DNA from: Vibrio aerogenes
GTDB lineage: Bacteria > Pseudomonadota > Gammaproteobacteria > Enterobacterales > Vibrionaceae
DNA: 64,000 bases
Direction of reading: 5' to 3'
Assembly (NCBI RefSeq): GCF_024346755.1
Contig: NZ_AP024862.1
Location: 1,054,001-1,118,000 of the forward strand
Each line of letters begins with the position of its first letter. Position 1 is the first letter of the stretch. Shown piece by piece: positions 36,001 through 45,081 of the stretch. A program made the position numbers and the translations under genes. The notes under the pieces were generated by a model. That model had not been told where the DNA came from and ran no database searches. It saw only the letters and a list, made by a program, of their open reading frames with translations.

Positions 36001-39000
36001 TCGAGCCGGATGTGTAGATCACATAGGCAAGATTGTCAGGCTTTAATTCATGACAGGACAGGTTCTGGTCCGGCAAATCAGCCCATAACGGGGCGTTCTG
36101 TTTAATATGAATTAACCGGAAATGGTGACTGTCTCCGACCAAATCATCCGGATTCACCATCCCGTCAGAGATCACGACATCAGGCGCGCTGTCAGACAAA
36201 ATATATTGCAAACGCTCCGGCGGATAAGTCGGGTCCAGCGGCACATAGCCGCCCCCGGCTTTGAGTGTTGCCAGCATCGCAATCACCAGATCGGTTCCCC
36301 GGTCCAGACACAACGCCACCCGCTTTTCAGGTCCGACACCCAGGTTTCGCAAATAATGCGCCAAACGGTTCGCCTGAGCATTCAACACCCGGTAAGTCTG
36401 CTGCTGCACGTCACAGGAAACCGCCACCGCATCCGGACGCTGTGCAGCCTGCATTTCAAATAACTGATGCACGAAAGGTCTGCCGGAACAGGCTTGCGCA
36501 GTTTGATTGAAGCCGTAGACGACGCGCTGATATTCATCATCCGGCAGCACATTGAGTGTATGTAATAAGCCCGCCGGCTCAGTTTCAGGGACATCGGTTT
36601 TAAGAACAATATCGGTTTCAAGAACAACATCGGTTTCAAGGACCGCGCTTTCAAGGACAGTCACCAGCTGAACCAGTGCTTTCATCATCATGGCACCCAC
36701 CCGCTCGCAACCTACCCGTTCATCCACCTGAATATCCAGTGTAAAGCCCTGATGCGGATTATCGTTGACTGACACTGTCAGCGGGTAGTTTGTACGCTCT
36801 TCCGTAAACACGATATCCATCTGCATCGCATCCAGCGAGAGCTGCTGACTGCCGCCATTGTAGCGATAGTTGATGAGACTGTTAAACAGCGGACTCTGCG
36901 CAGCAACCCCACTGCACTGTTGTGCAAGCGACAAAGAGGCATGTTCATGTTCAAGCAGCTCAGCCAGTCGCTGATGCGTCTGGCTCAAAGCCTCCTCAAC
37001 CTTCAGATCTTTCAGTGACAACCGGACCGGCAGCGTATTCAGGAACATCCCCAACACGCGGTCAGCACCATCTCCTGCCGACATCCGGCCAAACAACACC
37101 GTACCAAATACAACATCATCCCGGCCGGTGGCAGCGCGCACCACCATCCCCCAGGCCAGATGAAACAGACTGGCGGTACTGACGCGTTTGAGCCGGGCCT
37201 GTTCCCGCAACCGCTGACTGAGATCATCATCGAGCGGTAAATTTAACTCATGTACCTGTTGCCCGTCTCCCTGCACATCGGTCAGGCCAAAGGGTAACGA
37301 CGGTTCGTCGATATCTCCGAGGTATTGGCTGAAATACTCAGCCTGACGTTCCGGATGGTTATTCGCCCGGCTTTGCATCACAAAATTGCGGAACGGTAAT
37401 GGATCCGGCAGCAGCTCAGCCTGATGAAGCAAATGTGCATTCACTTCTTCGAGCATCAGTTCGAGCGTGGTATGGTCCATACACAAATGGTGCATCAGCA
37501 AACATAACAGCCACCGGTTATGAGCCGGGTCAGCCACCTGATACGCTTCTATCATCGGCGCCTGACGAATGTTCAGCCGGATGATTGCCGGATCAAATTG
37601 TCGCTGCAATACCGTTGCAACATCATCTGCATCAATATCCAGTGTCATCACATGAAGCGGCGCTTCCCGCCAGACAACCTGAACCGGTTGTGATACCCCT
37701 TCCCAGACCAGACTGGTCCGTAAAATATCATGCCGGTGCACCACAGACTGCAGCGCTTGTGTGAATTGATCCAGCTGATGTTTGTCGGGAAATGCCTGAA
37801 TGACCCGTGTGATGTAAGGGTCGCCGGTTTCCAGCAACATATGGTGGAATAAAATACCTTCCTGTAAGGGGGCCAGCGGATAAATATCCTGAACGTTTGC
37901 TGCGCCACCGGGAACTGCCGTGACTATCGTGTCAATGTCTGCCTGTGTTAAATCAATCAGCGGCAACATGTCCGGTGTAATCTGCCGGCAACCGGCAGGA
38001 ATCAGGTTCTCCGGCACCACCGGCTCTGCCCGGCTGGCCTGAGTCAGCTGCACCGCCAGCTCAGAGAGCACCGGATAATCAAATAATGCTTTCACTGCAA
38101 GGTGATAACCGGCCTGCCGCAGTTGTTCCATCAGCTGAACCGCCAGCAAAGAATGGCCGCCAAGTTCGAAAAAGTGATCGTGACGACCGATTTTCTCCAC
38201 CCCAAGCAACGATTGCCACATCTGTGCCAGTTGCTGCTCCTGCACGGTTTCCGGCGCGGCATAAACCTGATGGATAAATGCGGCTTCATCCGGTGCCGGT
38301 AATGCCCGGTAGTTCACCTTACCATTGGCTGTCAGTGGCATCTGTTGCAGAGCGACATAGGCTGCCGGCACCATGTAATCAGGCAACAAAGCACTCAGGT
38401 GCGCTTTCAGTGATTCATTGCTGATGTCAGCTCCCTGATGACGGGTATAATAAGCAATCAAACGTTTCTGCCGGGCAGGATTTTCCGTGACAGTGACCAC
38501 GGCATTTTGAATCCCGGTGAAAGACTGAAGCGCGGTACTGATTTCTCCCAGCTCAATCCGGAAACCACGAATTTTCACCTGACTGTCATTTCGTCCCAGA
38601 TATTCAATCGTCCCGTCGGCCTGCCATCGGGCCAGATCGCCGCTGCGATACATCCGGGCGTCAGGCTGGTCCGAAAACGGATCGGTTAAAAAGCGCTCCG
38701 CCGTCTGTTGTGGCAGATTCACATAACCACGGGCAACCCCGGCACCACCGATATAGATTTCCCCGGTCACACCCGGTGGAACCAGCTGCTGGCGGTCATC
38801 CAAAATATAAATCCGGGTATTGCCAACCGGACGACCAATATCCAGAACCGGCTGCCCCGGCGCAATCACACCCGAAGTCGCCACCACAGTGGTTTCTGTC
38901 GGACCATAGTTATTCACCAGTGAGAATGGTGTATTGGCCTGTGGCGAGCGATTCAAACGATCCCCTCCCACTAAAAGGACACGCAGCTGAGGCGGCATCA

Positions 39001-41176
39001 GTTGACGGGCAAAAGCCAGCTCCGCCACCGGTGTCGACAGAAAACTGACTTCAACCGGCTGAGACATCCACCACTGAAGCAGCTGATCCGGATCGCGCGA
39101 TATGGCCAGCGAAGGCAAAAACAGAGTCGCGCCCGCACAAAGCGGCGGCCATAATTCCCAGACGGTTGCATCAAATCCCAGCCCGGCAACAGCCGACGTA
39201 CAGGTCCCCAGATGTACCTCAAATGCTTCGTTATGCCAGTGAATCAGATTCACCAGATTGCGATGTTCGATCATGACCCCTTTCGGCGTACCGGTTGAGC
39301 CGGATGTGTAAATAATATACGCGAGGTTTTCAGGTTTGACCCGGATTTGCGACAGGTTATCTGAGGGCAGCTGAGCCCACAAAAAAGCATCTGTTTTGAC
39401 ATTGAGCCATTGCAGGTCAGCGATAGCTTCAGGCCGCTCACGCCAGTTCACCGTGTCATCGGAAAGCAATACATCAGGCTGTGCATCGCTCAGTATGAAC
39501 TGTAACCGTTCAGACGGATAAGCCGGATCAAGCGGGATGTATCCACCACCGGCTTTCAGGGTCGCCAGCATCGCAATCAACAGATCAGGCCCGCGGTCAA
39601 AGCAGAGTGCCACACGCTTATCAGGCCCGATACCGGAAAGCCGCAGAAAATAAGCCAGCTGGTTCGCTTTGGCATTCAGCTCACAATATTGCATCATGCG
39701 GCCATCATGCACAACGGCTGTCAGTTCGGGATGTAAAGCCGCCTGCTTTTCAAACATCCGGTGTACGCAAGACTCCGGTTGCAAACTGATCGGTTCATGA
39801 TTCCACCGGGTCAGAATCAGAGAACGCTCTTCGTCTGTCAGTAAGGGGTAATCCTGAATCCGGGTTTCTTCGCCAGCCAGCACCGCTTCATTTAAAAAAC
39901 ACATCAGCCGGTTGAAGTGAGAGAAAACCGTGGCTTCATCATAAAGTGCGGTATTCGCATCGATACACAATGCCAAACCATGCTCTTCACCCCGATCAAA
40001 CAGATTGAAAGACATATCATTGATCGGACCCAGGCTGAGATTGGTGCCGGTCACCGGTAAACCGCCAAATGTCATCGGATATTCAAAGGGCAGGATATTG
40101 ATCACCGTTGAATACAGTGAACTGTTTTCCGCGATAAGCCCCAGATCCGTTACCAGACTTTCACCCCGATAACTTTGGTGGCGAACCATGCCCAAAATCC
40201 GGCGCTGAACCTGCTCAAGCAAATCCGCCAGCGTTGCCGCAGGATCAACCATCAACCGCAGCGGTAACACATTAGACACCATCCCCTGAAATGAACGTAA
40301 AGCCCTGCTGCCCCGGCCCGTTACAGGAAAGCCAATCATTAAATCGTCTTCCCCGGTCATCCGGTGTAAATACATCGCAATGAGTGTCACCAGCAACTGA
40401 GGCAGGCCCGCTTTATAGTGCTGTGCCAGACGCCGCAGTTTCTCCGTGGTCTGAGCCGGTAAAAAATCCAGCTTGCGGATAACAGCAGCACACTCAGCCT
40501 GCTGCCGGCAAAGACTCACTGGCGCAGGACGATGTTCAAGCTGCTCCAGCCAGTATTGGCGATCCCGCTGAAATTGTTTCGAATTCTGGTAGGCTTGCTG
40601 TACTTCCAGTGCCTCTTTGACCGGCATCATCACACAAGCTGGCGGCTTGTCTCCCTGAATCAACGCATTATAAATTTCGGCCACCCGTGCAGAAAAAACC
40701 GCACCACCAAATCCATCCATCACCAGATGATGAAAACAGGGTTGATACCAGAATTTGTCCGGGCTAATCCGGAGCAAAGCAAAACTGTAGAGCGGCCCGT
40801 TTTCCAAATCAAAAGGTTGTGCCAGAAATTTATCAATCCATGCTCTGGCTGCGGCTTCCGGATCGGCTTCAGCACAGAAGCTGACAACCGGAAATGTCCA
40901 GTCTGCGACGGGTTTGAAAGACTGAACCGGACCACTTGCTGAAGGCTGAAATACAAAGTGAGGTGATTCGGTTTCCTGTACTGCCTGGCGAACAGCCTGC
41001 TCAAAAACAGCGACATCAATCGCTCCGGGGATTTCAAGATATTCGGCGATTTTGTACACCTGAGCTGCAGCATCAGGGTTCACTTCCTGAGAAAACCAAA
41101 TGCCACGTTGGGCCATTGATAATGGATAATTGAGCGGTTCTGTCTGTTTATTATCACAATAAATATTATTATACAT
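33041..41176 (-). CDS. Two-module NRPS: C-A-T-C-A-T-TE-TE, both A domains leucine-type
   Basis: The synthetase has 2711 residues. Domains: C1 (catalytic FHHLVMDGFGG near 150, EntF-like); A1 (YTSGSTGTPKG near 622); T1 (LGGHSLLAV, Ser near 1008); C2 (MHHLCMDHT near 1230); A2 (YTSGSTGQPKG near 1720); T2 (LGGHSMLAV, Ser near 2101); TE1 (GWSFGG near 2228); TE2 (LLGYGRG near 2529). Reading the ten specificity positions by hand against GrsA gives DAWFLGNVVK for both A domains, the code tabulated for leucine. The A2 core motif A8 reads ELGGI instead of ELGEI. In TE2 glycine replaces the catalytic serine. The linker before A2 has an in-frame repeat (VLETD). C1 suggests an acyl or carrier-bound starter from elsewhere. 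Product unknown; a link to the siderophore locus 28 kb away is only a hypothesis. Confidence 0.92.
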   Translation of the reverse strand: MYNNIYCDNKQTEPLNYPLSMAQRGIWFSQEVNPDAAAQVYKIAEYLEIPGAIDVAVFEQAVRQAVQETESPHFVFQPSASGPVQSFKPVADWTFPVVSFCAEADPEAAARAWIDKFLAQPFDLENGPLYSFALLRISPDKFWYQPCFHHLVMDGFGGAVFSARVAEIYNALIQGDKPPACVMMPVKEALEVQQAYQNSKQFQRDRQYWLEQLEHRPAPVSLCRQQAECAAVIRKLDFLPAQTTEKLRRLAQHYKAGLPQLLVTLIAMYLHRMTGEDDLMIGFPVTGRGSRALRSFQGMVSNVLPLRLMVDPAATLADLLEQVQRRILGMVRHQSYRGESLVTDLGLIAENSSLYSTVINILPFEYPMTFGGLPVTGTNLSLGPINDMSFNLFDRGEEHGLALCIDANTALYDEATVFSHFNRLMCFLNEAVLAGEETRIQDYPLLTDEERSLILTRWNHEPISLQPESCVHRMFEKQAALHPELTAVVHDGRMMQYCELNAKANQLAYFLRLSGIGPDKRVALCFDRGPDLLIAMLATLKAGGGYIPLDPAYPSERLQFILSDAQPDVLLSDDTVNWRERPEAIADLQWLNVKTDAFLWAQLPSDNLSQIRVKPENLAYIIYTSGSTGTPKGVMIEHRNLVNLIHWHNEAFEVHLGTCTSAVAGLGFDATVWELWPPLCAGATLFLPSLAISRDPDQLLQWWMSQPVEVSFLSTPVAELAFARQLMPPQLRVLLVGGDRLNRSPQANTPFSLVNNYGPTETTVVATSGVIAPGQPVLDIGRPVGNTRIYILDDRQQLVPPGVTGEIYIGGAGVARGYVNLPQQTAERFLTDPFSDQPDARMYRSGDLARWQADGTIEYLGRNDSQVKIRGFRIELGEISTALQSFTGIQNAVVTVTENPARQKRLIAYYTRHQGADISNESLKAHLSALLPDYMVPAAYVALQQMPLTANGKVNYRALPAPDEAAFIHQVYAAPETVQEQQLAQMWQSLLGVEKIGRHDHFFELGGHSLLAVQLMEQLRQAGYHLAVKALFDYPVLSELAVQLTQASRAEPVVPENLIPAGCRQITPDMLPLIDLTQADIDTIVTAVPGGAANVQDIYPLAPLQEGILFHHMLLETGDPYITRVIQAFPDKHQLDQFTQALQSVVHRHDILRTSLVWEGVSQPVQVVWREAPLHVMTLDIDADDVATVLQRQFDPAIIRLNIRQAPMIEAYQVADPAHNRWLLCLLMHHLCMDHTTLELMLEEVNAHLLHQAELLPDPLPFRNFVMQSRANNHPERQAEYFSQYLGDIDEPSLPFGLTDVQGDGQQVHELNLPLDDDLSQRLREQARLKRVSTASLFHLAWGMVVRAATGRDDVVFGTVLFGRMSAGDGADRVLGMFLNTLPVRLSLKDLKVEEALSQTHQRLAELLEHEHASLSLAQQCSGVAAQSPLFNSLINYRYNGGSQQLSLDAMQMDIVFTEERTNYPLTVSVNDNPHQGFTLDIQVDERVGCERVGAMMMKALVQLVTVLESAVLETDVVLETDIVLKTDVPETEPAGLLHTLNVLPDDEYQRVVYGFNQTAQACSGRPFVHQLFEMQAAQRPDAVAVSCDVQQQTYRVLNAQANRLAHYLRNLGVGPEKRVALCLDRGTDLVIAMLATLKAGGGYVPLDPTYPPERLQYILSDSAPDVVISDGMVNPDDLVGDSHHFRLIHIKQNAPLWADLPDQNLSCHELKPDNLAYVIYTSGSTGQPKGVMVEHHNLVNLVHWHNQSFEVTSETTASAVAGVGFDATVWEIWPPLCVGARLVMPSLAVSRNPEQLLNWWMAQPIEVGFLSTPVAELVLNRKLKHPTLKTLLVGGDKLNRHPEPDTGFTLINNYGPTECTVVATSGAVTCDDTVLHIGRPVTNTQIYILDEHLQPVPAGVKGELYIGGNGVARGYINREDFTAERFIRDPFSSQPNARMYRTGDLGCWRDDGTIEYLGRNDMQVKIRGYRIELGGIGARLCQCDGVEEAEVIVHQTSAGHPRLIAYYVGEAEIASVRDYAVAHLPDYMIPAALILMAEIPLTANGKIDRKALPEPDDSDYVTQAYEAPQGETEEALAAIWQRLLGVEKVGRQDNFFDLGGHSMLAVQMINEAQNAGLDLSLSTLFAAPCLSELAVEMYSKSARDEQVITFRAATGNQRPLFIIPEASGEMLYGTLLTSYIDADIPVYGLVAPDRELPVFTTLEGAAARYVEIIRKTQPQGPYRIFGWSFGGTLAWEVAAQLLGQDQEIEFFGLLDTLAVLPPIHRIEADKQQQRPEEERLFLMSQEVFDGLAFDIHGFVDNDDQDSASEKRWQDYYYQARQMGILPSGWTDDYYRRWLLHREGLLRADYRVRTLPVHIDVFIADERPAGESPEVLRYLGWDRVLPVENIRMIPVPGNHYRLVKEPYVGHVGKAISEAVKARTTIAPACSQKQSYPYVVLQIGHLLESGPAQGHLQQPTLLCFPGEGEEADSLTDVVTPPGGDWNVMAVQPRGLQYREVPHTCIASAAAYYQRYVYQRLLTGPLHLLGYGRGSLVAMTLAALLQADDIPVASLTLLDPPLPAEAGSHREYTDVEVIMQLVALFEARSGRPSEVEAQTIADLPLSERIAWVYRHLFIRDMLPSSCHRSEFEQIYRLFAAQIRAVYQPVSLSGIPVNLIVSEDGGQAAAQFWQQRLSQSRVLLSHRNERGQVMLPETQLLTGTHDQDCVKQPE

Positions 41177-41972
41177 AAAATATACCTACTACGAACAATG
41201 ATTGTCAGATTATTTTGAATAGTGTGAATCGATAAATAAAAGGCGTGCGAAATGATCATTACCAAAATGGTAATTTTGCATCCAAAGAAATAACCAGAAA
41301 ATGATTAAACCTGATTACCAAAAATTATCATCTGGCATTTTTATAATTAGTATTAAAAAATAGAATTAATATAAAAATGGTAACCAAGTGAAATCGATTG
41401 TACACATCAATACAAGCACAGACAACAGAGAGAGATATTATTAAAACTAATAATAGACCAATAAAAATAAAGTAATTACTTTAAAACAAAAAACTTCATA
41501 TTAAATATGACATTACAATAACAAATATAAAAATAAATTTTAAATATTATTCGATCAATATCAATATTAAATTTATTAAGTATAAAAACCACAAATATTT
41601 TTAGCACGGATCACAAAATTAAAAATTAAAAATAACCATTTAATTCAATAACTTAAATTAAAAAGTTTGAATATATAGATATCTGATATCTCTACTGAAA
41701 TGATTATCATCCTATCCTCAAAAACCATGAAAGATGACCAAACAGACCAAATCAATCTATTTGAAATAAATTTAACATTATTTAAACATTAAAATAAATA
41801 TACATCATAAATTAGAGTATATAATCAAAAATAAGGAGATAATCAAAAGATTAAATTATCTGAGTAAAACAATAAAAAATATTAATTTATCACGATAATT
41901 TTTGAGTGTGAATTCAAATAAAATTTCACACACGATTTATATGACATGAAATATATAGACTAAACTCTGCGA
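41177..41972. other. 796-bp AT-rich non-coding region upstream of the NRPS gene
   Basis: No gene is seen on either strand. Near the NRPS start are TTACCA/TGGTAA motifs (41258-41274, about 41314-41330, about 41374-41383). A Fur-like half site, AATGATTATCAT, lies at about 41699-41710. The remainder is AT-rich and lacks coding signature, and looks like foreign or regulatory DNA. Confidence 0.7.
41258..41274. promoter_or_regulatory. Palindromic operator candidate upstream of the NRPS gene
   Basis: ATTACCAAAATGGTAAT has 7-base arms around AAA and lies 82 bp before the NRPS start codon. Two related half-matches (GATTACCAAAAATTATC, AATGGTAACC) follow within 110 bp, suggesting a multi-site operator. 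Confidence 0.5.
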
Positions 41973-42386
41973 TTATTCACAAGATAAAAAAACATCGATC
42001 TGCGCCTGAACCTGATAAATATCTTTGGATTGAAACGACTTAACCGGGTGTTCAAAATCATAAATAATCTGTTTTTCCAACCGGTACACAAGAGACTGTC
42101 CTCCGATTTTTCTGGTTACAGACTGTTTGACCTGATGAGTGAATTCCGGAATTTCAAGATGCCCCTGAAGTAAAATAAGATGATATGCACCTTCCGGGTC
42201 ACACTCTGGATACCAGCCTAAATCAATCGCCCGCATACGACCCTGATGAGTCATATAAAGCATGTCCTCGCAAAACGGATAATCAATCAGACCATCTTCA
42301 AGTCTCTGATCTTCAGCACGGATATCATAGAAATGGTTCCACTTCACTTCCCACCCAGCAGGCACTTTTAATGGGACTAAATACAT
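41973..42386 (-). CDS. Conserved hypothetical protein
   Basis: A 137-residue soluble protein, not recognised. It is rich in acidic and aromatic residues (GWEVKWNHFYDI, LGWYPECDPEGAYHLILL) and has no signal peptide or membrane segment. GGAG lies 7 bases before the ATG, so translation is plausible. It reads toward the NRPS gene but is separated from it by 796 bp, and a GGGGACAGACAC repeat copy (42440-42451) lies just upstream. Confidence 0.65.
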   Translation of the reverse strand: MYLVPLKVPAGWEVKWNHFYDIRAEDQRLEDGLIDYPFCEDMLYMTHQGRMRAIDLGWYPECDPEGAYHLILLQGHLEIPEFTHQVKQSVTRKIGGQSLVYRLEKQIIYDFEHPVKSFQSKDIYQVQAQIDVFLSCE

Positions 42387-42462
42387 ATTTTTTCTCCGGT
42401 TATTTACAATAGCTCATCAATTATATGGCAAACGGCTTGCGGGGACAGACACTTTAATCATG

Positions 42463-43332
42463 TTAACCACCGGAGAAAATCTCTTTCACTAAAGCAATCA
42501 TATTTTCACACAATGAATCCGGTATCTCTTTTATCCGGTGAATCACAATACCAATCTGATCCAGTGCTGGTAAGGATTCATCAATTGTTATCAGCGATTC
42601 TGGCATCCCGGTTTCTGTTCTTACCGTCACCCCGATACCAGATGCAACCGCAGGCCAGATCCCGGCCAGACTCTGACTCTGACAGACGACCTGCCAGCGA
42701 ATGCCGTGTGCTTCCAGTTGCCTGATCGCTTGCTGTTTAAAGAAGCAGTTGGGCTCCACAACCACCAGAGGCAGCGGTTGTTGATGCTCCAGAAAGGATT
42801 GCAATGGAAAATCCGGGGAGGCAATCCAGTGCATCGGCGTTTCTGCAATTTTTTCCTGATACCGACTATCCTCTCCGCCCTGCCAGGTCACACATACATC
42901 TAAACGTCCCTGTAAAACAGAATTGATGAGCGGCCGATATTTATTAACCTCTGTCTCAAGCTGAACATCCGGGTTCACTTTCATAAACCGGCTCAGACTA
43001 CGGGTCAGTATATTGGCAGAAAAATCTTCCTGAAATCCAAGACGAACAGCCCCTTTTAAATCCAGACGGTTTAACATTTCCAGTGCTTCATCATTCAGTG
43101 CCAGCATTTTTCTGGCGTATTGGAGCAACTGTTCTCCCTGTGCAGTCGGCAGCAAAGAGCGACCACTTTTACAGACCAGTACAGCATTAGTTTGCTGCTC
43201 CAGCTTTTTTAACTGAGCACTCACCGCAGATGTTGATTTATTCTGTCGTTTAGCAGCCAGCGCAAAACTGCCAAGCTCGATACCAAGAACAAAAGTCTTT
43301 AATGCGTAAAGATCTAAAACCGGTTCTTTCAT
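42463..43332 (-). CDS. LysR-family transcriptional regulator
   Basis: This 289-residue LysR-type regulator has an N-terminal helix-turn-helix (GSFALAAKRQNKSTSAVSAQLKKLEQ) and an effector-binding domain (GAVRLGFQEDFSANILTRSL, GRLDVCVTWQGG). It is divergent from a carboxymuconolactone-decarboxylase/DUF4865 gene pair, a combination found in many bacteria, so it most likely controls that pair from the 104-bp gap, which contains AATTCAATATGTTTTGATTT and a mirror-like CAATACAATATT. Confidence 0.92.
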   Translation of the reverse strand: MKEPVLDLYALKTFVLGIELGSFALAAKRQNKSTSAVSAQLKKLEQQTNAVLVCKSGRSLLPTAQGEQLLQYARKMLALNDEALEMLNRLDLKGAVRLGFQEDFSANILTRSLSRFMKVNPDVQLETEVNKYRPLINSVLQGRLDVCVTWQGGEDSRYQEKIAETPMHWIASPDFPLQSFLEHQQPLPLVVVEPNCFFKQQAIRQLEAHGIRWQVVCQSQSLAGIWPAVASGIGVTVRTETGMPESLITIDESLPALDQIGIVIHRIKEIPDSLCENMIALVKEIFSGG

Positions 43333-43436
43333 TTTTCAACCATCCCAAAATTCAGGACTAACAATTCAATATGTTTTGATTTTCAATACAATATTTGCAT
43401 GCCATTATAGCGACTCCAGCTTAAAGAGGAACCATC

Positions 43437-43754
43437 ATGGCAGGGAAAAATATCAAAAATGAACTCAACATGCTTGATCTTGCACCCAAATTTAAAGAAC
43501 TGACTGAGCATGTGCTGTATGACGACATCTGGCAACGGGCAGAGCTTTCACCACGGGAGAGAAGCCTCGTGACCATTTCTTCCCTGCTCTCTCTGGGCCG
43601 CTTTGAGCAACTTGATTTTCATATTCAGCATGCAGAAAACAATGGCATCACGACCAGTGAACTGACCGAATTATGCACCCATCTGGCTTTTTATGCTGGC
43701 TGGCCAGCTGCTGTATCTGCGCTGACAAGAATCAAAAACCGAACCATCCGGTAA
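43437..43754 (+). CDS. Carboxymuconolactone-decarboxylase-family protein
   Basis: The 105-residue protein shows the CMD-family core: ERSLVTISSLLSLGRFEQLDFHIQHAENNGITTSELTELCTHLAFYAGWPAAVSA in pieces (LSPRERSLVTIS, HIQHAENNGIT, FYAGWPAAVSAL). It lacks the CxxC of AhpD, as do true decarboxylase-type members. GAGG lies 8 bases before the ATG. Likely cotranscribed with the DUF4865 gene 17 bp downstream. Reaction unknown. Confidence 0.88.
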   Translation: MAGKNIKNELNMLDLAPKFKELTEHVLYDDIWQRAELSPRERSLVTISSLLSLGRFEQLDFHIQHAENNGITTSELTELCTHLAFYAGWPAAVSALTRIKNRTIR

Positions 43755-43771
43755 TTCGAAGGAGACAGACG

Positions 43772-44260
43772 ATGATTGCAATGCAATACAAAATTATCTT
43801 GCCTGCTGATTATCCCATGGAACAAATTGAGTCCAGAATCAGGGATAAAGGCCACTTATTAAACGATTATCCGGGGTTATTTTTCAAAGCGTATTTATAC
43901 TCACGAAAAGATTCAGAGACATACCCGGCAAAAGTGAACAGCTATGCGCCATTTTATGTTTGGCGCAATCATGAAGCGATGCAGTCATTTCTGGAAAGTG
44001 AGGGGTTCAAAGCACTCTGTGATCAATTTGCTCGTCCTGCCGTCAATATCTGGTATACAGAGGGTCACGTCACCATGCCACTGGCTCATCACTGCGCTGC
44101 ACATATTAGTTGCCGCTCCGCACGCCACGATGTTCAGGGCACAGATTTCTTTCAGTGGAAAACCATCGGTGCAGACTGGTTAACCGGCGAGGAGCCGGAA
44201 GAACATACAGACACCGGAGAAGTGTATCAAATCGGTTATATTGCCTATTCCGATCTTTAG
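43772..44260 (+). CDS. DUF4865-family protein
   Basis: ATG 43772 with GAAGGAG upstream is chosen; the frame is open from 43673 inside the previous gene. The 162-residue product (MIAMQYKIILPADYPMEQI, GLFFKAYLYSRKDS, YAPFYVWRNHEAM) matches DUF4865, a ferredoxin-like-fold family usually found beside carboxymuconolactone-decarboxylase genes and LysR regulators, as here. Function unknown; the pairing suggests a small-molecule detoxification or degradation role. Confidence 0.85.
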   Translation: MIAMQYKIILPADYPMEQIESRIRDKGHLLNDYPGLFFKAYLYSRKDSETYPAKVNSYAPFYVWRNHEAMQSFLESEGFKALCDQFARPAVNIWYTEGHVTMPLAHHCAAHISCRSARHDVQGTDFFQWKTIGADWLTGEEPEEHTDTGEVYQIGYIAYSDL

Positions 44261-44279
44261 GGTCTGTTGACCTGGGGAC

Positions 44280-44429
44280 GTGCTTATCTTTCATCGCCGT
44301 TCCTGCCGGAGGCTATTTTCCACTACCATGTCACCTTTTTGGCTGACTTCATCAAGAATAAGGGTGTGGCGCAGCCTGAGTTCTGTTGAAGTCAGCCATC
44401 TCCTCCGGCAAATCCCCTCTGATAAGCAC
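44280..44429. mobile_element. Inverted-repeat element, 150 bp, related to the element at 17129
   Basis: Outer arms GTGCTTATC/GATAAGCAC and GCCGGAGG/CCTCCGGC, inner arms GGCTGACTTCA/TGAAGTCAGCC form a long nested hairpin. The first 45 bases (TTATCTTTCATCGCCGTTCC, then GGAGGCTATTTT) match the left end of the 17129-17395 element, while the core is different. The rest of the gap 44261-44595 shows only a near copy of the GGGTCTGTTGACC repeat (44260-44273) and no gene. Confidence 0.55.
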
Positions 44430-44595
44430 ATAAACAATTGTCCGGGACGTATCGCGTTCTCCAATTACCAATGTTCAGAAACATGAAATTCCTGCGGCTG
44501 AGCCTGCGGAGAAATTACCGTTCATCATCACTAGATGCTTTTAGATGAACCCAAAGGGCCGCAGACCTTAATCACTATCAGTTTCCTCGTCTTAA

Positions 44596-44985
44596 TTAAT
44601 GATCATTCTGTGGCAGGCCGTCATTGATGTCGTAATAGTCTCCCTTTTCTGCGACAAATATATGGCGTTCAAGATGAGTAAGTGTTGGTTTATTAAAAGC
44701 GCCCAGAGCAATCGATGTCCAGGCGTGTTTGACCTTATCAAGCGGGTCAAAAAATAAAGAAGAGCCACACTGAGTACAGAATCCACGCCGGACTTTTTCT
44801 GATGACTGATACCAGGTGATATATTCTGACCCGGAAATTGTCAGTGAATCCCTCGGGATATCAGCACTTGCCAGAAAATGGCCGGTCCATTTTCTGCACT
44901 GATCACAATGACAGGCATCTGTCGAAATAAAATCTGCTGAGACGCTGAATTTTACAGCCCCACAAAGACATGAACCCTGATACAT
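44596..44985 (-). CDS. GFA-family (glutathione-dependent formaldehyde-activating-like) zinc protein
   Basis: The 129-residue protein, from ATG 44985 with GAGGAG about 9 bases upstream, has the GFA/CENP-V fold zinc ligands: GSCLCGAV, ACHCDQCRKWTG and RGFCTQCGSSLFF, then a conserved FVAEKGDYYDI. Family members bind zinc; only some are tied to formaldehyde-glutathione chemistry, so the enzymatic role is uncertain. It is the last ordinary gene before the Rhs region. Confidence 0.92.
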   Translation of the reverse strand: MYQGSCLCGAVKFSVSADFISTDACHCDQCRKWTGHFLASADIPRDSLTISGSEYITWYQSSEKVRRGFCTQCGSSLFFDPLDKVKHAWTSIALGAFNKPTLTHLERHIFVAEKGDYYDINDGLPQNDH

Positions 44986-45081
44986 TTTTCTGTCTCCTCT
45001 GATGAATCCCATATTAACTATCTGGAATTATAGAGAAAAACCGGGAAGAGAAGAACAGAGGACAGACGCCTCTAACCTTCA

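Noticed and set aside
41699..41717. Fur box upstream of the large NRPS gene
   Set aside because: Only one half (AATGATTATCAT-like) matches; the full 19-base alignment fits about 11 of 17 positions, and it lies more than 500 bp from the start codon.
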